From contig JADJZJ010000014.1 in assembly GCA_016715765.1 (NCBI GenBank), positions 35,173 to 99,172 of the forward strand: a stretch of DNA of 64,000 nt. Direction: 5' to 3'. Below, piece by piece: positions 44,219 to 52,673 of this stretch; within the stretch, counting starts at the first letter, position 1; each line of letters opens with the position of its first letter. Source of the stretch: Opitutaceae bacterium. Lineage in GTDB: Bacteria; Verrucomicrobiota; Verrucomicrobiia; Opitutales; Opitutaceae. The notes under the pieces are model-generated. The model was not told the origin of the DNA and did not search any database. It was given only the letters and a program-made list of their open reading frames with translations. Position numbers and translations under genes: made by a program.

Positions 44219-45655
44219 GTGGAACCCGCCCCCGCCGCACCCAAGGCCCCGAAAATCTACCGCGTCGGCACGCTCACCTATACGAAGCGTGGCTTGTTCC
44301 AGGTGATGTTCTGGATGTTGTGGGGCGATTTCTTTTTTCAGCTTCTGGAGTCGGTGACGCCGGCGCTGGTGCCCCTGCAACTGCGCTGGGCGGGGGCCAG
44401 TGACACCGTGATCGGCTTTGTGGCCAGCCAGTCGGCCATCCTCGCCTTCTGCCTCTATCCGGTCATCGGCATGCAAAGCGACCGGCACCGCGGCAGGCTG
44501 GGCCGCCGCCGCCCGTTCCTGCTCTGGTGCACGCCGCCCGTGGTGCTCAGCCTCGTCCTGCTGGGCGTCTCCAAGCCGGCGGGCGAGATGCTGCACAACT
44601 TTCTGGGCTGGATGGGCAACTCCAACTTCAGCCTCGCCACCTGCACCATCGTCTGGATCGCCGCCTGCTACGGCCTGTGGGTCGTCTTCAACGCCTACAT
44701 TGCGCAGGTGTACATGTACCTGTTCGTCGACGTGATCCCGCAGGAGGTCATGGGCAAGTTCTTCGGCCTTTACCGGGCGATCGGCGCGATCGGCAACCTC
44801 GCCTTCAACCGCTGGGCGCTGGGTTACGCGGAGGCCCACACCCTGCATGTCTACGTGCTGATCGGGCTGCTCTACGCCAGCGCCTTCTACCTCATCGTCT
44901 GGAAGGTGAAGGAGGGCGAGTATGCCCCGCCCCCGCCGAAAAAGTCCGGCGACCGGCTCGGCGCGGCCAAGACCTACTTCAAGGAATGCTTCACGCATCC
45001 GTTCTACCTGAACTACTATTTCCTGAGTTTCTTCTTCTGGGCCTCGCTGGTGCCCCTGAGCTTCATTGTGTTCTTCTCCACCCAGGCCGGCCAGCCGGGC
45101 TACGCACCCACGCTGGGACTCACCCTGGAGGAATTCGGCAAGATCAAGGGCTGGACCTTCATCATTCAAATCCCCGTCTTCTTCATGATGGGTCCGCTGA
45201 TCGACCGGTTTCATCCGATCCGCGTGAGCCTGGTGGGCCTGTTCCTGATCAGCGCGAGCTACTTCAGCTGCTACTGGCTCGTGCAGGGATCAACCAGCCT
45301 GCTGGTCTGCTGGACCATCAACCAGGGCGTGCTCGCCATCCACCTGGGCGCCGGGGCGGCGCTGACCCCGCGGATTTTGCCGCGCGACCGTTACGGCCAG
45401 TTTTTCAGCGCCAACCAGACCCTGGGCTACAGCAGCATGATCCTCATCCCGCCGCTCATCGGCTGGCTCCTGGGCATGGTGAAGGACTACCGCTACCTCT
45501 TCATCTTCTGCGGCGTCTGCACCTCCCTGACCTTCATCACCCTCGTCATCTTCTATTTCCAGTGGAAGAAATACGGCGGCGACAAAAACTACACGCCGCC
45601 GGACACGATTGTGAAACATCCGGTGGAAACGCCACCGACCGCGGCGGCGACGTAG
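44219..45655 (+). CDS. MFS sugar transporter, SLC45/GPH-like (paralog 2)
   Basis: 478 residues from the GTG at 44219, chosen by alignment with paralog 1 (RVGTLTYTKRGLFQVMFWML against KVGTLTYTRGRLIQVMFWML). It has the MFS signature MQSDRHRGRLGRRRPF and twelve expected membrane helices. It closely follows paralog 1 over its full length, so a second copy with shifted sugar preference is likely. No enzyme gene is coupled downstream; a repeat block and the convergent ABC transporter follow. Confidence 0.88.
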   Translation: MEPAPAAPKAPKIYRVGTLTYTKRGLFQVMFWMLWGDFFFQLLESVTPALVPLQLRWAGASDTVIGFVASQSAILAFCLYPVIGMQSDRHRGRLGRRRPFLLWCTPPVVLSLVLLGVSKPAGEMLHNFLGWMGNSNFSLATCTIVWIAACYGLWVVFNAYIAQVYMYLFVDVIPQEVMGKFFGLYRAIGAIGNLAFNRWALGYAEAHTLHVYVLIGLLYASAFYLIVWKVKEGEYAPPPPKKSGDRLGAAKTYFKECFTHPFYLNYYFLSFFFWASLVPLSFIVFFSTQAGQPGYAPTLGLTLEEFGKIKGWTFIIQIPVFFMMGPLIDRFHPIRVSLVGLFLISASYFSCYWLVQGSTSLLVCWTINQGVLAIHLGAGAALTPRILPRDRYGQFFSANQTLGYSSMILIPPLIGWLLGMVKDYRYLFIFCGVCTSLTFITLVIFYFQWKKYGGDKNYTPPDTIVKHPVETPPTAAAT

Positions 45656-45662
45656 GATTGAT

Positions 45663-45926
45663 GTAGGGCGGGGATTCCTCCTTCGCCAAGCCTCCGGAGG
45701 ACAGGTCCGATCCCCGCCTTTTTGTCATCACCGCAGGAATCCATCGTTCTCGAAGCGCTCTTTTTCAATCCGAGAACGAGAACGATTACGAGAATGAGAA
45801 CGAATTTATTCCAGCATTGAAGCAGGGACGGCGGGGATCGGAATCCCCGCCCTACAACAGAAACTTCAGCGTTCAGCGTTAAACGTTCAGCGTTGAGCGT
45901 TCGCGGCGCGTCCCGCGCCGCGCTAC
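45663..45926. repeat. REPIN-like pair plus heptamer array and GC hairpin at the end of the ABC operon
   Basis: 45663-45855 has GTAGGGCGGGGATTCC and GGAATCCCCGCCCTAC as outer arms with GAGAACGAGAACGATTACGA inside. 45866-45902 is a heptamer array (CAGCGTTCAGCGTTAAACGT). 45903-45926 reads, on the minus strand, GTAG followed by CGCGGCGCGGGACGCGCCG and CG, a 9-bp-stem hairpin whose TAG is the stop codon of the permease gene. Confidence 0.85.
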
Positions 45927-46789
45927 CCTTTGACCGCCCCGATCTGGATGCCGCGGATGAGCTGCCGCTGCATGAAGATGAAGAGCACGATCAGCGGCAC
46001 GACCGACATCGTCACGCCCGCCATCAGCAGTTGCGTGGCCTGCCCGCGCTCCGAGTCGAAGAACATCAGGCCCACGGGCAGCGGGAACTTGTCCACCGTT
46101 TTCATCATGACCAGCGGCCAGAAGAAGCTGTGGTAGTTTCCCATGAAGGTGAAGATCGCCAGCGTCACCAGTCCGGGACGGCTGAGCGGGAGGATGACGT
46201 CCCAGAAGATCCGCCACTTGCTCGCCCCGTCGATCTCCGCCGCCTCGTCGAGCGCCTTCGGGATGCCGAGCATGAACTGGCGCAGGAGGAAGGTGCCGAA
46301 GGCGCTGAAAGCCGCCGGCAGGATGAGGCCGAGGTAAGTGTCCACCAGGCCGAAGTGCACCATGATCTGGAAGGTCGGAATCAGCATCACGAGCCCGGGC
46401 AGCATCATGGTCCCGAGGTAGAGGAAGAACACCCGGTCGCGCCCCGGCCATTCCAGGCGCGCGAAGCTGAACGCCGCGAGCGCGCTCGTGAACACCTGGA
46501 GCAGCGTGACCCAGCCCGCGATCATGAGGCTGTTCAGCGTGAAGCGGGCGAACGGGATGACGCGCAGGACCTCCGGGTAATTCTGCCAGAGGAAGGCCTG
46601 GGGCATCCAGGCGGGGTCGGCCGCCTCGGAGTAGGACTTGAAGCTCGTGAGCAGCATCCACACGAACGGTCCCACCATCGCGAGGCTGAGCACCGCCATG
46701 AGCCCGTGCAGCCCCAGGCCGCCCGCCACGGCGCGCACGCCGGCGGACTTGGTCAGGGTGGAGGGGATTTTGGCGGCGGGTTCAGTCAT
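45923..46789 (-). CDS. Sugar ABC transporter permease, MalG-like
   Basis: 288 residues with six membrane helices and the cytoplasmic EAA loop that contacts the ATPase (MLGIPKALDEAAEIDGASKW RIFWDVILPL in two parts). It is the second membrane subunit of a binding-protein-dependent carbohydrate importer. It overlaps the upstream permease gene by 8 bases. Its stop codon TAG belongs to the GTAG foot of a palindromic repeat. No ATPase gene is present; in many bacteria a shared MalK/MsmX-type ATPase encoded elsewhere serves several such importers. Confidence 0.92.
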   Translation of the reverse strand: MTEPAAKIPSTLTKSAGVRAVAGGLGLHGLMAVLSLAMVGPFVWMLLTSFKSYSEAADPAWMPQAFLWQNYPEVLRVIPFARFTLNSLMIAGWVTLLQVFTSALAAFSFARLEWPGRDRVFFLYLGTMMLPGLVMLIPTFQIMVHFGLVDTYLGLILPAAFSAFGTFLLRQFMLGIPKALDEAAEIDGASKWRIFWDVILPLSRPGLVTLAIFTFMGNYHSFFWPLVMMKTVDKFPLPVGLMFFDSERGQATQLLMAGVTMSVVPLIVLFIFMQRQLIRGIQIGAVKG

Positions 46790-48266
46790 TGGTGCCGCGG
46801 TTGCCGAAGCGGAAGTTCAGGAGCGACAGGACGAATACGAGGGCGAAGAGCACCCAGGCGGCGGCCGACGCGTAACCGAGGCGGCCAGTCTCGAAGCCCT
46901 CGATGTAGATGAAGTAGCTGAGCGTCGTGGTGCTGCCGGCCGGCCCGCCCAGCGTCATGACCCGGGCCATCTCGAAGCCGCCCTGGAGACCGTGGATGAT
47001 GCCCATGACGAAGATGAAGAAGGTGACCGGGGCGAGTTGCGGCCAGGTGACGTGCCAGAAGCGCTGGGTCGGCGAGGCGCCGTCCATGTCGGCCGCCTCA
47101 TAGAGTTCCGGCGGAATGCTGCTCAGGCCGGCAAGGTAGAGAATCATGTTGTTCGACCCGATCGCGGCCCAGAGCGCCATGAGCATGATCGCCGGCTTGG
47201 CCCACGAGTAGTCGCCGAGCCAGTTGGGCGGCTCGATGCCGGTGACCGCAACCGCCGGGAGCGCCGGGCCGAGCGTGACCCCGGCTGCGCCCAGGAGGAG
47301 CAGCGGCACCAGTCCGAGCGCGAGGGCGATCTCGGCGCTCAACCCCGTGTCGACCGGGCAAACCGGCCCCCACCGGCGCGGGCGCCGCACGATGAGGATC
47401 GTCAGGATCGCGGCGGCACCGAGGGCAAAGCCCGCCGCCAGCCCCGTCGACAGGCCCAGCCAGAACAACAGGAAACCGGCCGGGAGCATGACCATCGCCG
47501 CGCCGAAGCCCACCGCCACCTGCCCGGCCGTGGCATCGTCCCAGTGCTGGCGCAGCCGCCGCAGCTGCCAGCCGGCGAGCAGCGTGCCGGCCACGCCCGC
47601 CAGCAGCGGCAGACCGACGCCAAACCAGCCCGGGGCGGCGCGGATCACGTTGGTGACGCCGTCGAGCACGGGATCCAGCGCGTGGTTGATCGGCCCGGTC
47701 TGGGGATTGTAGAGCTTCTTCCACAGGACAAAGGTCGCCACGCCGGAGGTGAAGTGCGGCAGGTAGAACAGCGTCCGGTAGATGGTCCCGCCGGTGAACA
47801 CCCCGGCGACGAGGGCGGTGACGGCGGTGAGGCCGAAGACGAACCAGACGCCCGCCTCCGACATGCCACCCGCCCGCAGCGCGAGCAGGCTGCCGGTGAG
47901 CACCAGGGTGGCGAGGGCGAGCGCGCCCGGGATGAGTCCCGGCCGCCGGCCGACGCGGGTGAGCAGCAGCGCCGCCCCGAGGCTGCCGGCGATGGCGAAG
48001 GGCAGGCCCAGCATCAGGAAGAAGGTGTTGCGCAGGTAGTGCCAGAACTCGGGATGGCCGAAGAGCCACGCGAAGTTCTCGAAGCCGACGAACCGGATCG
48101 GCTCGTCCCGGAACGGGTTGTGCCGGAAGAAATCCATGTCCGTGAACGCCATCGCGAAGCTCAGCGCCAGCGGGATGAGGGTGAACGCGAGGAACCCGAG
48201 GATGTTGGGCAGGAGGAAGCCCAGCCCCGTGAGCAGGCGGCGGGTCTGCGAGCGGCCCGATCTCAT
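46782..48266 (-). CDS. Sugar ABC transporter permease, MalF-like, with extra hydrophobic insertions
   Basis: 494 residues from the ATG at 48266, against about 290-320 usual for this subunit outside MalF itself. The core is clear: LLTGLGFLLPNILGFLAFTL, FVGFENFAWLFGHPEFWHYL, GTIYRTLFYLPHFTSGVATF and the EAA loop IPPELYEAADMDGASPTQRF. Two hydrophobic stretches are added: about residues 100-145 before GTIYRTLF, and about 195-330 between the NPQTGPINHAL segment and the NWLGDYSWAK segment. They appear to add several membrane helices. The start overlaps the end of the binding-protein gene by 4 bases. Reading frame and codon use are continuous, so this is not an obvious fusion error. Confidence 0.88.
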   Translation of the reverse strand: MRSGRSQTRRLLTGLGFLLPNILGFLAFTLIPLALSFAMAFTDMDFFRHNPFRDEPIRFVGFENFAWLFGHPEFWHYLRNTFFLMLGLPFAIAGSLGAALLLTRVGRRPGLIPGALALATLVLTGSLLALRAGGMSEAGVWFVFGLTAVTALVAGVFTGGTIYRTLFYLPHFTSGVATFVLWKKLYNPQTGPINHALDPVLDGVTNVIRAAPGWFGVGLPLLAGVAGTLLAGWQLRRLRQHWDDATAGQVAVGFGAAMVMLPAGFLLFWLGLSTGLAAGFALGAAAILTILIVRRPRRWGPVCPVDTGLSAEIALALGLVPLLLLGAAGVTLGPALPAVAVTGIEPPNWLGDYSWAKPAIMLMALWAAIGSNNMILYLAGLSSIPPELYEAADMDGASPTQRFWHVTWPQLAPVTFFIFVMGIIHGLQGGFEMARVMTLGGPAGSTTTLSYFIYIEGFETGRLGYASAAAWVLFALVFVLSLLNFRFGNRGTND

Positions 48267-49735
48267 GGCTTGGTTTCCTCCTCCAGCCAGCCGTGCGCCC
48301 GGTAGTAGGCCAGGTGAAAGGCATCCGTCACCCAGGCCGCCGGCACCGGCCGGCCGCCGGCCCGGCGCTCCTCGATGCGGCGCTGGAGCTCGAGGCGCTC
48401 CTCGTACAGCGTCCGCAGGCGCTCGTTGCGCGCGATCGTGAGGCGGATCTCGGTGTTGATGCGATCCGCCATCTGCTTCGCCGCCTCCGCCGGCGTGAGG
48501 CGACCCGCGATCATCGCCTCGTAGGTCTCGATCTCGATCCGGAACGTCTGCGAGAACAGCACGAACGGGCTCCGGCTGTAGAGGATGCCGGTCTCGCGGC
48601 CCGAATGGGCGAACGCGCCGTGCACGCCCCACTCGTTCTCGCGGCCCGCTGGGTGGAGGAACTCCTCCGTCTCCGCGTACCGCGGTACCGGCGGCAGCGA
48701 GTCGGCCTGACGCACGATCAGGCGGTTGAACGGATCGCTCGTGAGGAACTGCAGGAAGCGCAGGGCATGCTCGCGCTGCTTAGTGCCCACGTAGATCGCG
48801 ACCGAGCCGCCGCCCATCTCGGTGTTGGGAAACCCGTCCTGCGGGGGTTCCACCGCCGCAAGCTGGAAGACTCCGCGCGGCCGGATCATGATGAAGCCCC
48901 AGTGCCCGGTGTAGATCATGGCGAACCGGCCGGAGGTGAAATGGGAGAACATGCTGCCGTAGCCGGTGATGTCCGCCGCCATCGCCGCATCCTCCTCCTT
49001 GGTCGGGAAGAGCCGGTCCTCGAGCACCCAGCGGCGCACGCGTGCGAGCACGCTCACGTTGCGCGGGTCGTCCAGGGTGCAGAACGTGCCCGTCTCGTTG
49101 AAGGTCGAGAGGCCGAGGCCACGGCGCAGCACGTCGCGGGAGACGCCGTTGGCGAAATAGATGCGCTGCCGCGCGCCCGGCGGGTTGGCCGCCGCCACAA
49201 ACTTGCGGCCGAGGGCCTCGAACTCGTCGGAGTTCCAGCGCCAGGGCGGCGCCGGGAGGCCGTACTTGGCGAAGGTCTCGCGGTTGACCCAGTACAGCGT
49301 GCCCCCCGCGTTGCGCGGGAAGCTGTGCTGCCGGCCCAGCACCACAAGGTCGCCGCGCAGCGCCGGATAGGTGGCATCCGGCGTGAAGCCCAGCCGCTTC
49401 GCATCCTCCGTGATGTCGGCGATCATGCCGGTAGCGGGAAACAGGTCCTGCTCATACATGTAGAGGTCGAGGAGATCGGCCCCCACCCCCGACACGCCCT
49501 GCACCAGCTTCTTCGTCGGATCCTGGTTGGTGTTGTCGATGCGCAGTTCGACCGGGGGCAGCTGCTCGTCCTTGATCCACTGGTGGAAGGCGTCGACGAT
49601 GGCCCGCTTGTTCTCGTCGTTCTGGGTGATCCAGGTGATCACGGGCACGTCGCCTTCGCGGTCGGCTTGGGTCCAGTAAAGGGCCGCGCTGAGGAGCCCG
49701 AGACCGATCACGCAGGCGGCGAAGAAGAGCTTCAT
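48263..49735 (-). CDS. Sugar ABC transporter substrate-binding protein
   Basis: 490 residues from the ATG at 49735. The N-terminal hydrophobic segment (LFFAACVIGLGLLSAALYWT) lacks a clear cleavage site or lipobox and may stay as a membrane anchor. The mature part follows the family 1 extracellular solute-binding pattern: VPVITWITQNDENKRAIVDA, GVGADLLDLYMYEQDLFPAT, GGTLYWVNRETFAKYGLPAP and a late EHALRFLQFLTSDPF. The last 80 residues are a charged helical extension (RNERLRTLYEERLELQRRIE) not typical of MalE. It is the first gene of the three-gene importer operon. Confidence 0.88.
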   Translation of the reverse strand: MKLFFAACVIGLGLLSAALYWTQADREGDVPVITWITQNDENKRAIVDAFHQWIKDEQLPPVELRIDNTNQDPTKKLVQGVSGVGADLLDLYMYEQDLFPATGMIADITEDAKRLGFTPDATYPALRGDLVVLGRQHSFPRNAGGTLYWVNRETFAKYGLPAPPWRWNSDEFEALGRKFVAAANPPGARQRIYFANGVSRDVLRRGLGLSTFNETGTFCTLDDPRNVSVLARVRRWVLEDRLFPTKEEDAAMAADITGYGSMFSHFTSGRFAMIYTGHWGFIMIRPRGVFQLAAVEPPQDGFPNTEMGGGSVAIYVGTKQREHALRFLQFLTSDPFNRLIVRQADSLPPVPRYAETEEFLHPAGRENEWGVHGAFAHSGRETGILYSRSPFVLFSQTFRIEIETYEAMIAGRLTPAEAAKQMADRINTEIRLTIARNERLRTLYEERLELQRRIEERRAGGRPVPAAWVTDAFHLAYYRAHGWLEEETKP

Positions 49736-49967
49736 GCGCGCTCGTCCTCCTTGCGGCCGGGCCCGGGGTGCCGGCGGACGGGGAGGAGGGGGATGAGGGT
49801 AGACAGGAAAGCCATGCGCAAAGCCGCCACGGATGAACTTCCGACGATGCAGCCAATCCGCGGCGCCGCCACCAAAAATTCGGACGGTGCTTTCGTTTTT
49901 TTCAACGGGCATGAAAATTCTTCCCTTTTCTCCCCCCGGTTTTCCCGGTGTGCTGGGCGCCGCCACC

Positions 49968-51021
49968 ATGCAACTGACCAAACATTGGGCCGCGGCCCTG
50001 GACGACTACGCCATCGACCTCGCCTGGTCGCCCGACGGCACACTGCTCGCGGCCGCGTCGGCCGCGGGCCCGGTCAGCCTTTTTGCCGCCGCCGACGGCG
50101 CGCTCCGCCATGTCCTGCCCGGTCATGAAGACGGCACGAACTGCGTCGCCTGGCGACGCAGTTCGGAGGGGGGGGGGGGGGGGGGGGGGGGGCCGGCTGG
50201 CGGGCAACTCCATCCATCTCCGACTCCTGGCCACTGGCGGACAGGACGGATGCGTCAAATTCTGGGACGCCGCCGCCGGCCAGCACACCGCGTCGGCCAG
50301 TCTTGGCGGCGCGTGGGTCGAGCATCTCGCGTGGGCCGGCCCCCGGCTGTTTGCCGCGGCCGGCCGCAAGCTTGTGGTGCTGCGCGCCGACGGCGGACTC
50401 GTGCACACGTTCAAGGATGCACCCAAATCCATCTCCGCCCTTGCCCGGCAACCCGCCGGCGGCTGCGTGGCCGTCTCCTACTTCGGCGGCGTCTGCCTGT
50501 GGGATGCCGACGATTTTGTCGTGCAGAAGGAATTCCCCTACAACAACGGCATCCAGGCGCTCGTCTGGTCGCCCGACAGCAAGTGGCTCGTGTCCGGCAA
50601 CCAGGATCCTTCCGTGCACCTGTGGATTCCCGAGACCGACATCGAACTCCAGATGAGCGGCTACGAGGGCAAGGTGAAGCACCTGGCCTTTGACCAGACC
50701 TCGCGCTGGCTCGCCACGAGCGGCGGCCGCGAGGCGTGCATCTGGGATTGTGCCGGCGACGGCCCCGAGGGCCGGGAGCCCGCGATGCTGCCGCACGACG
50801 CGCCCGTGTGCGCCGTGGCCTTTCAAAATTCCCACGGCCTGCTCGCCACCGCCTCGCAGGATGGCGTCGTCATGCTCTGGAGCCCCGAGCGCAAGCAGCC
50901 GCTCCGCGCCACCGTGAAAATGCCCGTCGCCGCCACCAAGCTCGCCTGGTCGCCCGACGACCGCTCCCTCGCCATCGGCTCCGAGAAAGGCGCCGTGTAC
51001 GTGCTGAAGAGCGAAGGGTGA
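49968..51021 (+). CDS. WD40-repeat protein, interrupted by a poly-G tract and frame change
   Basis: Starting at the ATG at 49968, the first repeat is read in one frame (ALDDYAIDLAWSPDGTLLAA to GHEDGTNCVAW). At 50138-50164 a 27-base fold-back appears, followed by 25 G residues, and the protein resumes in another frame (LLATGGQDGCVKFWDAAAGQ onwards). Joined, it gives about seven WD40 blades (IQALVWSPDSKWLVSGNQDP, VCAVAFQNSHGLLATASQDG, ATKLAWSPDDRSLAIGSEKG), a seven-bladed propeller used as a protein-contact platform. No signal peptide. WD40 proteins are sometimes found beside CobW GTPases and metal transporters, as here. The break is very probably an assembly artefact. Confidence 0.75.
50138..50192. 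other. Fold-back followed by 25-base poly-G tract, probable sequencing artefact
   Basis: GAACTGCGTCGCC, one T and then GGCGACGCAGTTC form a perfect hairpin inside the WD40 gene, immediately followed by G at 50168-50192. Poly-G is the usual no-signal output of two-colour short-read chemistry, and a fold-back in front of it is typical of a read end that was wrongly built into the consensus. Confidence 0.75.
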
Positions 51022-51028
51022 AGGAACT

Positions 51029-51304
51029 ATAGGAGCGGCTTTAGGCCGCGATTGGAAGCGCCCCATCGCGGCCTAAAGCCGCTCCTACAATGGGTGACCG
51101 ATCCGATCGCGATCGGAATTAACCACAAAGAACACAAAATCCTGACGCGAATGTGGCTTGCAAGGCGCCTATAGGCGCGCGGGCGAGCCAATATCACGTA
51201 CCAGTTCTTTGTGCTCTTTGTGGTTAATCAGCTCCGTGCCCATCCACTCGCTCACGCTCGTAGCTACGGCCAGTCTGCCCTGGGAGCGCGGGCGGCCCGC
51301 CCGC
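51029..51304. repeat. Repeat block between the WD40 and CobW genes
   Basis: 51029-51088 is an inverted pair of the TAGGAGCGGCTTTAGGCCG family (first copy at 4614). 51119-51140 and 51206-51231 form a 9-mer-array pair (TTAACCACAAAGAACACAAA and CTTTGTGCTCTTTGTGGTTA). 51245-51267 is CACTCGCTCACGCTCGTAGC plus TAC. 51283-51304 is GGAGCGCGGGCGGCCCGCCC. No gene is seen in 51022-51362. Confidence 0.8.
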
Positions 51305-51327
51305 ATTCCGCCGTCATTCACTCATTC

Positions 51328-51366
51328 TCGACGTTCGACGTTCAGCGTTCGACGTTCGGCGTTCAA
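51328..51366. repeat. Heptamer array at the 3' end of the CobW gene
   Basis: CGACGTTCGACGTTCAGCGT and following units form a degenerate 7-mer array touching the stop codon of the minus-strand CobW gene. Confidence 0.7.
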
Positions 51367-52583
51367 GACTCCGCCAGACACCCCGCCAGCGCCGCCTGCA
51401 ACGCCGCCGCATCCAACCCGGTGCCGATGAAAACCAGCTCCTGCCGCCGGTCCCCATGCGGCTCGGCCCAGCGGGCCCGGGCGGATTCGGGAATCTCCGC
51501 CTCGGTGATGACCCCGCGCTCGCGCAATTCCGCCGCCCAGGTACCGACAAAGTCCTTCTTCACCTGGCCGCCCGCGATCGACAGGAAGCCGATGTCGGCC
51601 GGCTGCTGCCGCAGCCAGAAAAAGCCCTTCGCCCGCAGCAGGCCCGGCGGCAGTCCGCCCATGAGGAACGCGTGGAATTTTTCCGCATCCAGCGGCCGGC
51701 GCTCCTGGAAGACCACGCTGGTGATGCCGTAATCGTGCTCATGCATGGGCGGCGGCCTGAGGTAGGGCGCGCCCGGCGGGCGCGCCGGGGACGACGCTCC
51801 GCCCAGGCTGTCCAGCACCCGGATCCAGCGCGCGGCCCGCAGGGTCGCGTCCGGGTCGAAACGCACCCGGTCCAGCAGCACCTCGGCGGCGAGCTGGCCC
51901 TGCTCGGCGTGCAGCACTTCCGCCCGCGGATTCAGGCCGCGGAGAATCCGCTCCACCCCGGCGAGTTCGTCCGCCGTGACCAGGTCGCACTTGTTCAACA
52001 CCAGCACGTCGGCGCATTCCGCCTGTTCCACGAGCAGCTCATACACCGGCTTCTGCGTCGCCGGCGGCGCGATGACCGTCGCCGCGGTCGCCTTGCGGTG
52101 GGTCTCCAGGAAATGCCGCGCATCGATCACCGTGACCAGCGCCGAGAGCCGGGCAAAATCGGACAGGCTGCGCCCGAAGGCGTTGCGCCGCGTGAACAGC
52201 CGCGCGATGGCCCGGGGCTCCGCCACCCCGGTCGTCTCGATGAGAATGTGATCATAGGTCTCGCCCGCGGCCGCCCCGGGGGGCGGGTTGGCGCACAGTT
52301 CCGCCACGGTTTCCGCCAGTTCGTCCCGCACCGAGCAGCACACGCAGCCGTTCCCCAGCTCGACCACGCGCTGGGCTCCGGCCTGCGCCACGAGCTGCGC
52401 ATCAATGTTGATCGAGGCCACGTCGTTGACCACCGCCGCCCAGCGCCGGCCGGCGGTCGGCCCTGAGCCGGTCGAACCGGCCTGCATCAGCAGCTGGCGC
52501 AGCAGCGTGGTCTTGCCCGCGCCGAGGAAACCGCACAGCACGGTCACGGGTACGCGGGATTTCTCGGCAGCGGGAGCATTCAT
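51363..52583 (-). CDS. CobW/COG0523-family GTPase, putative metallochaperone (second copy)
   Basis: 406 residues from the ATG at 52583. P-loop [11 protein letters not shown] at residues 18-28, CxCC motif in LGNGCVCCSVRDELAE, the switch segment HILIETTGVAEP and guanine-specificity motif NKCDLV. A His-containing segment (PPMHEHDYGITSV) precedes the C-terminal CobW_C domain. It lacks the long His/Asp stretch of the first copy. The stretch SSPARPPGAPYLRPP just before HEHDYG is encoded partly by a palindromic repeat (51762-51786). It is divergent from an NTPase gene with 90 bases between them and stands next to copper and zinc receptor genes, so delivery of a metal to a specific protein is likely. 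Confidence 0.9.
   Translation of the reverse strand: MNAPAAEKSRVPVTVLCGFLGAGKTTLLRQLLMQAGSTGSGPTAGRRWAAVVNDVASINIDAQLVAQAGAQRVVELGNGCVCCSVRDELAETVAELCANPPPGAAAGETYDHILIETTGVAEPRAIARLFTRRNAFGRSLSDFARLSALVTVIDARHFLETHRKATAATVIAPPATQKPVYELLVEQAECADVLVLNKCDLVTADELAGVERILRGLNPRAEVLHAEQGQLAAEVLLDRVRFDPDATLRAARWIRVLDSLGGASSPARPPGAPYLRPPPMHEHDYGITSVVFQERRPLDAEKFHAFLMGGLPPGLLRAKGFFWLRQQPADIGFLSIAGGQVKKDFVGTWAAELRERGVITEAEIPESARARWAEPHGDRRQELVFIGTGLDAAALQAALAGCLAES
51762..51786. repeat. REP-like hairpin within the CobW coding region
   Basis: GTAGGGCGCGCCCGGCGGGC plus GCGCC contains a perfect 9-bp stem (GGCGCGCCC/GGGCGCGCC) with a GGC loop and the usual GTAGG foot. It codes, on the opposite strand, for part of an Ala/Pro-rich linker. 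Confidence 0.6.
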
Positions 52584-52673
52584 GTCCGGCTTAATGCAAG
52601 GCGACAACCGTCCCGCCCTGCAAACAAACCTTGCCGAAAGTACGGACCGGCCGGCATTGATATCCCCGCGCCC

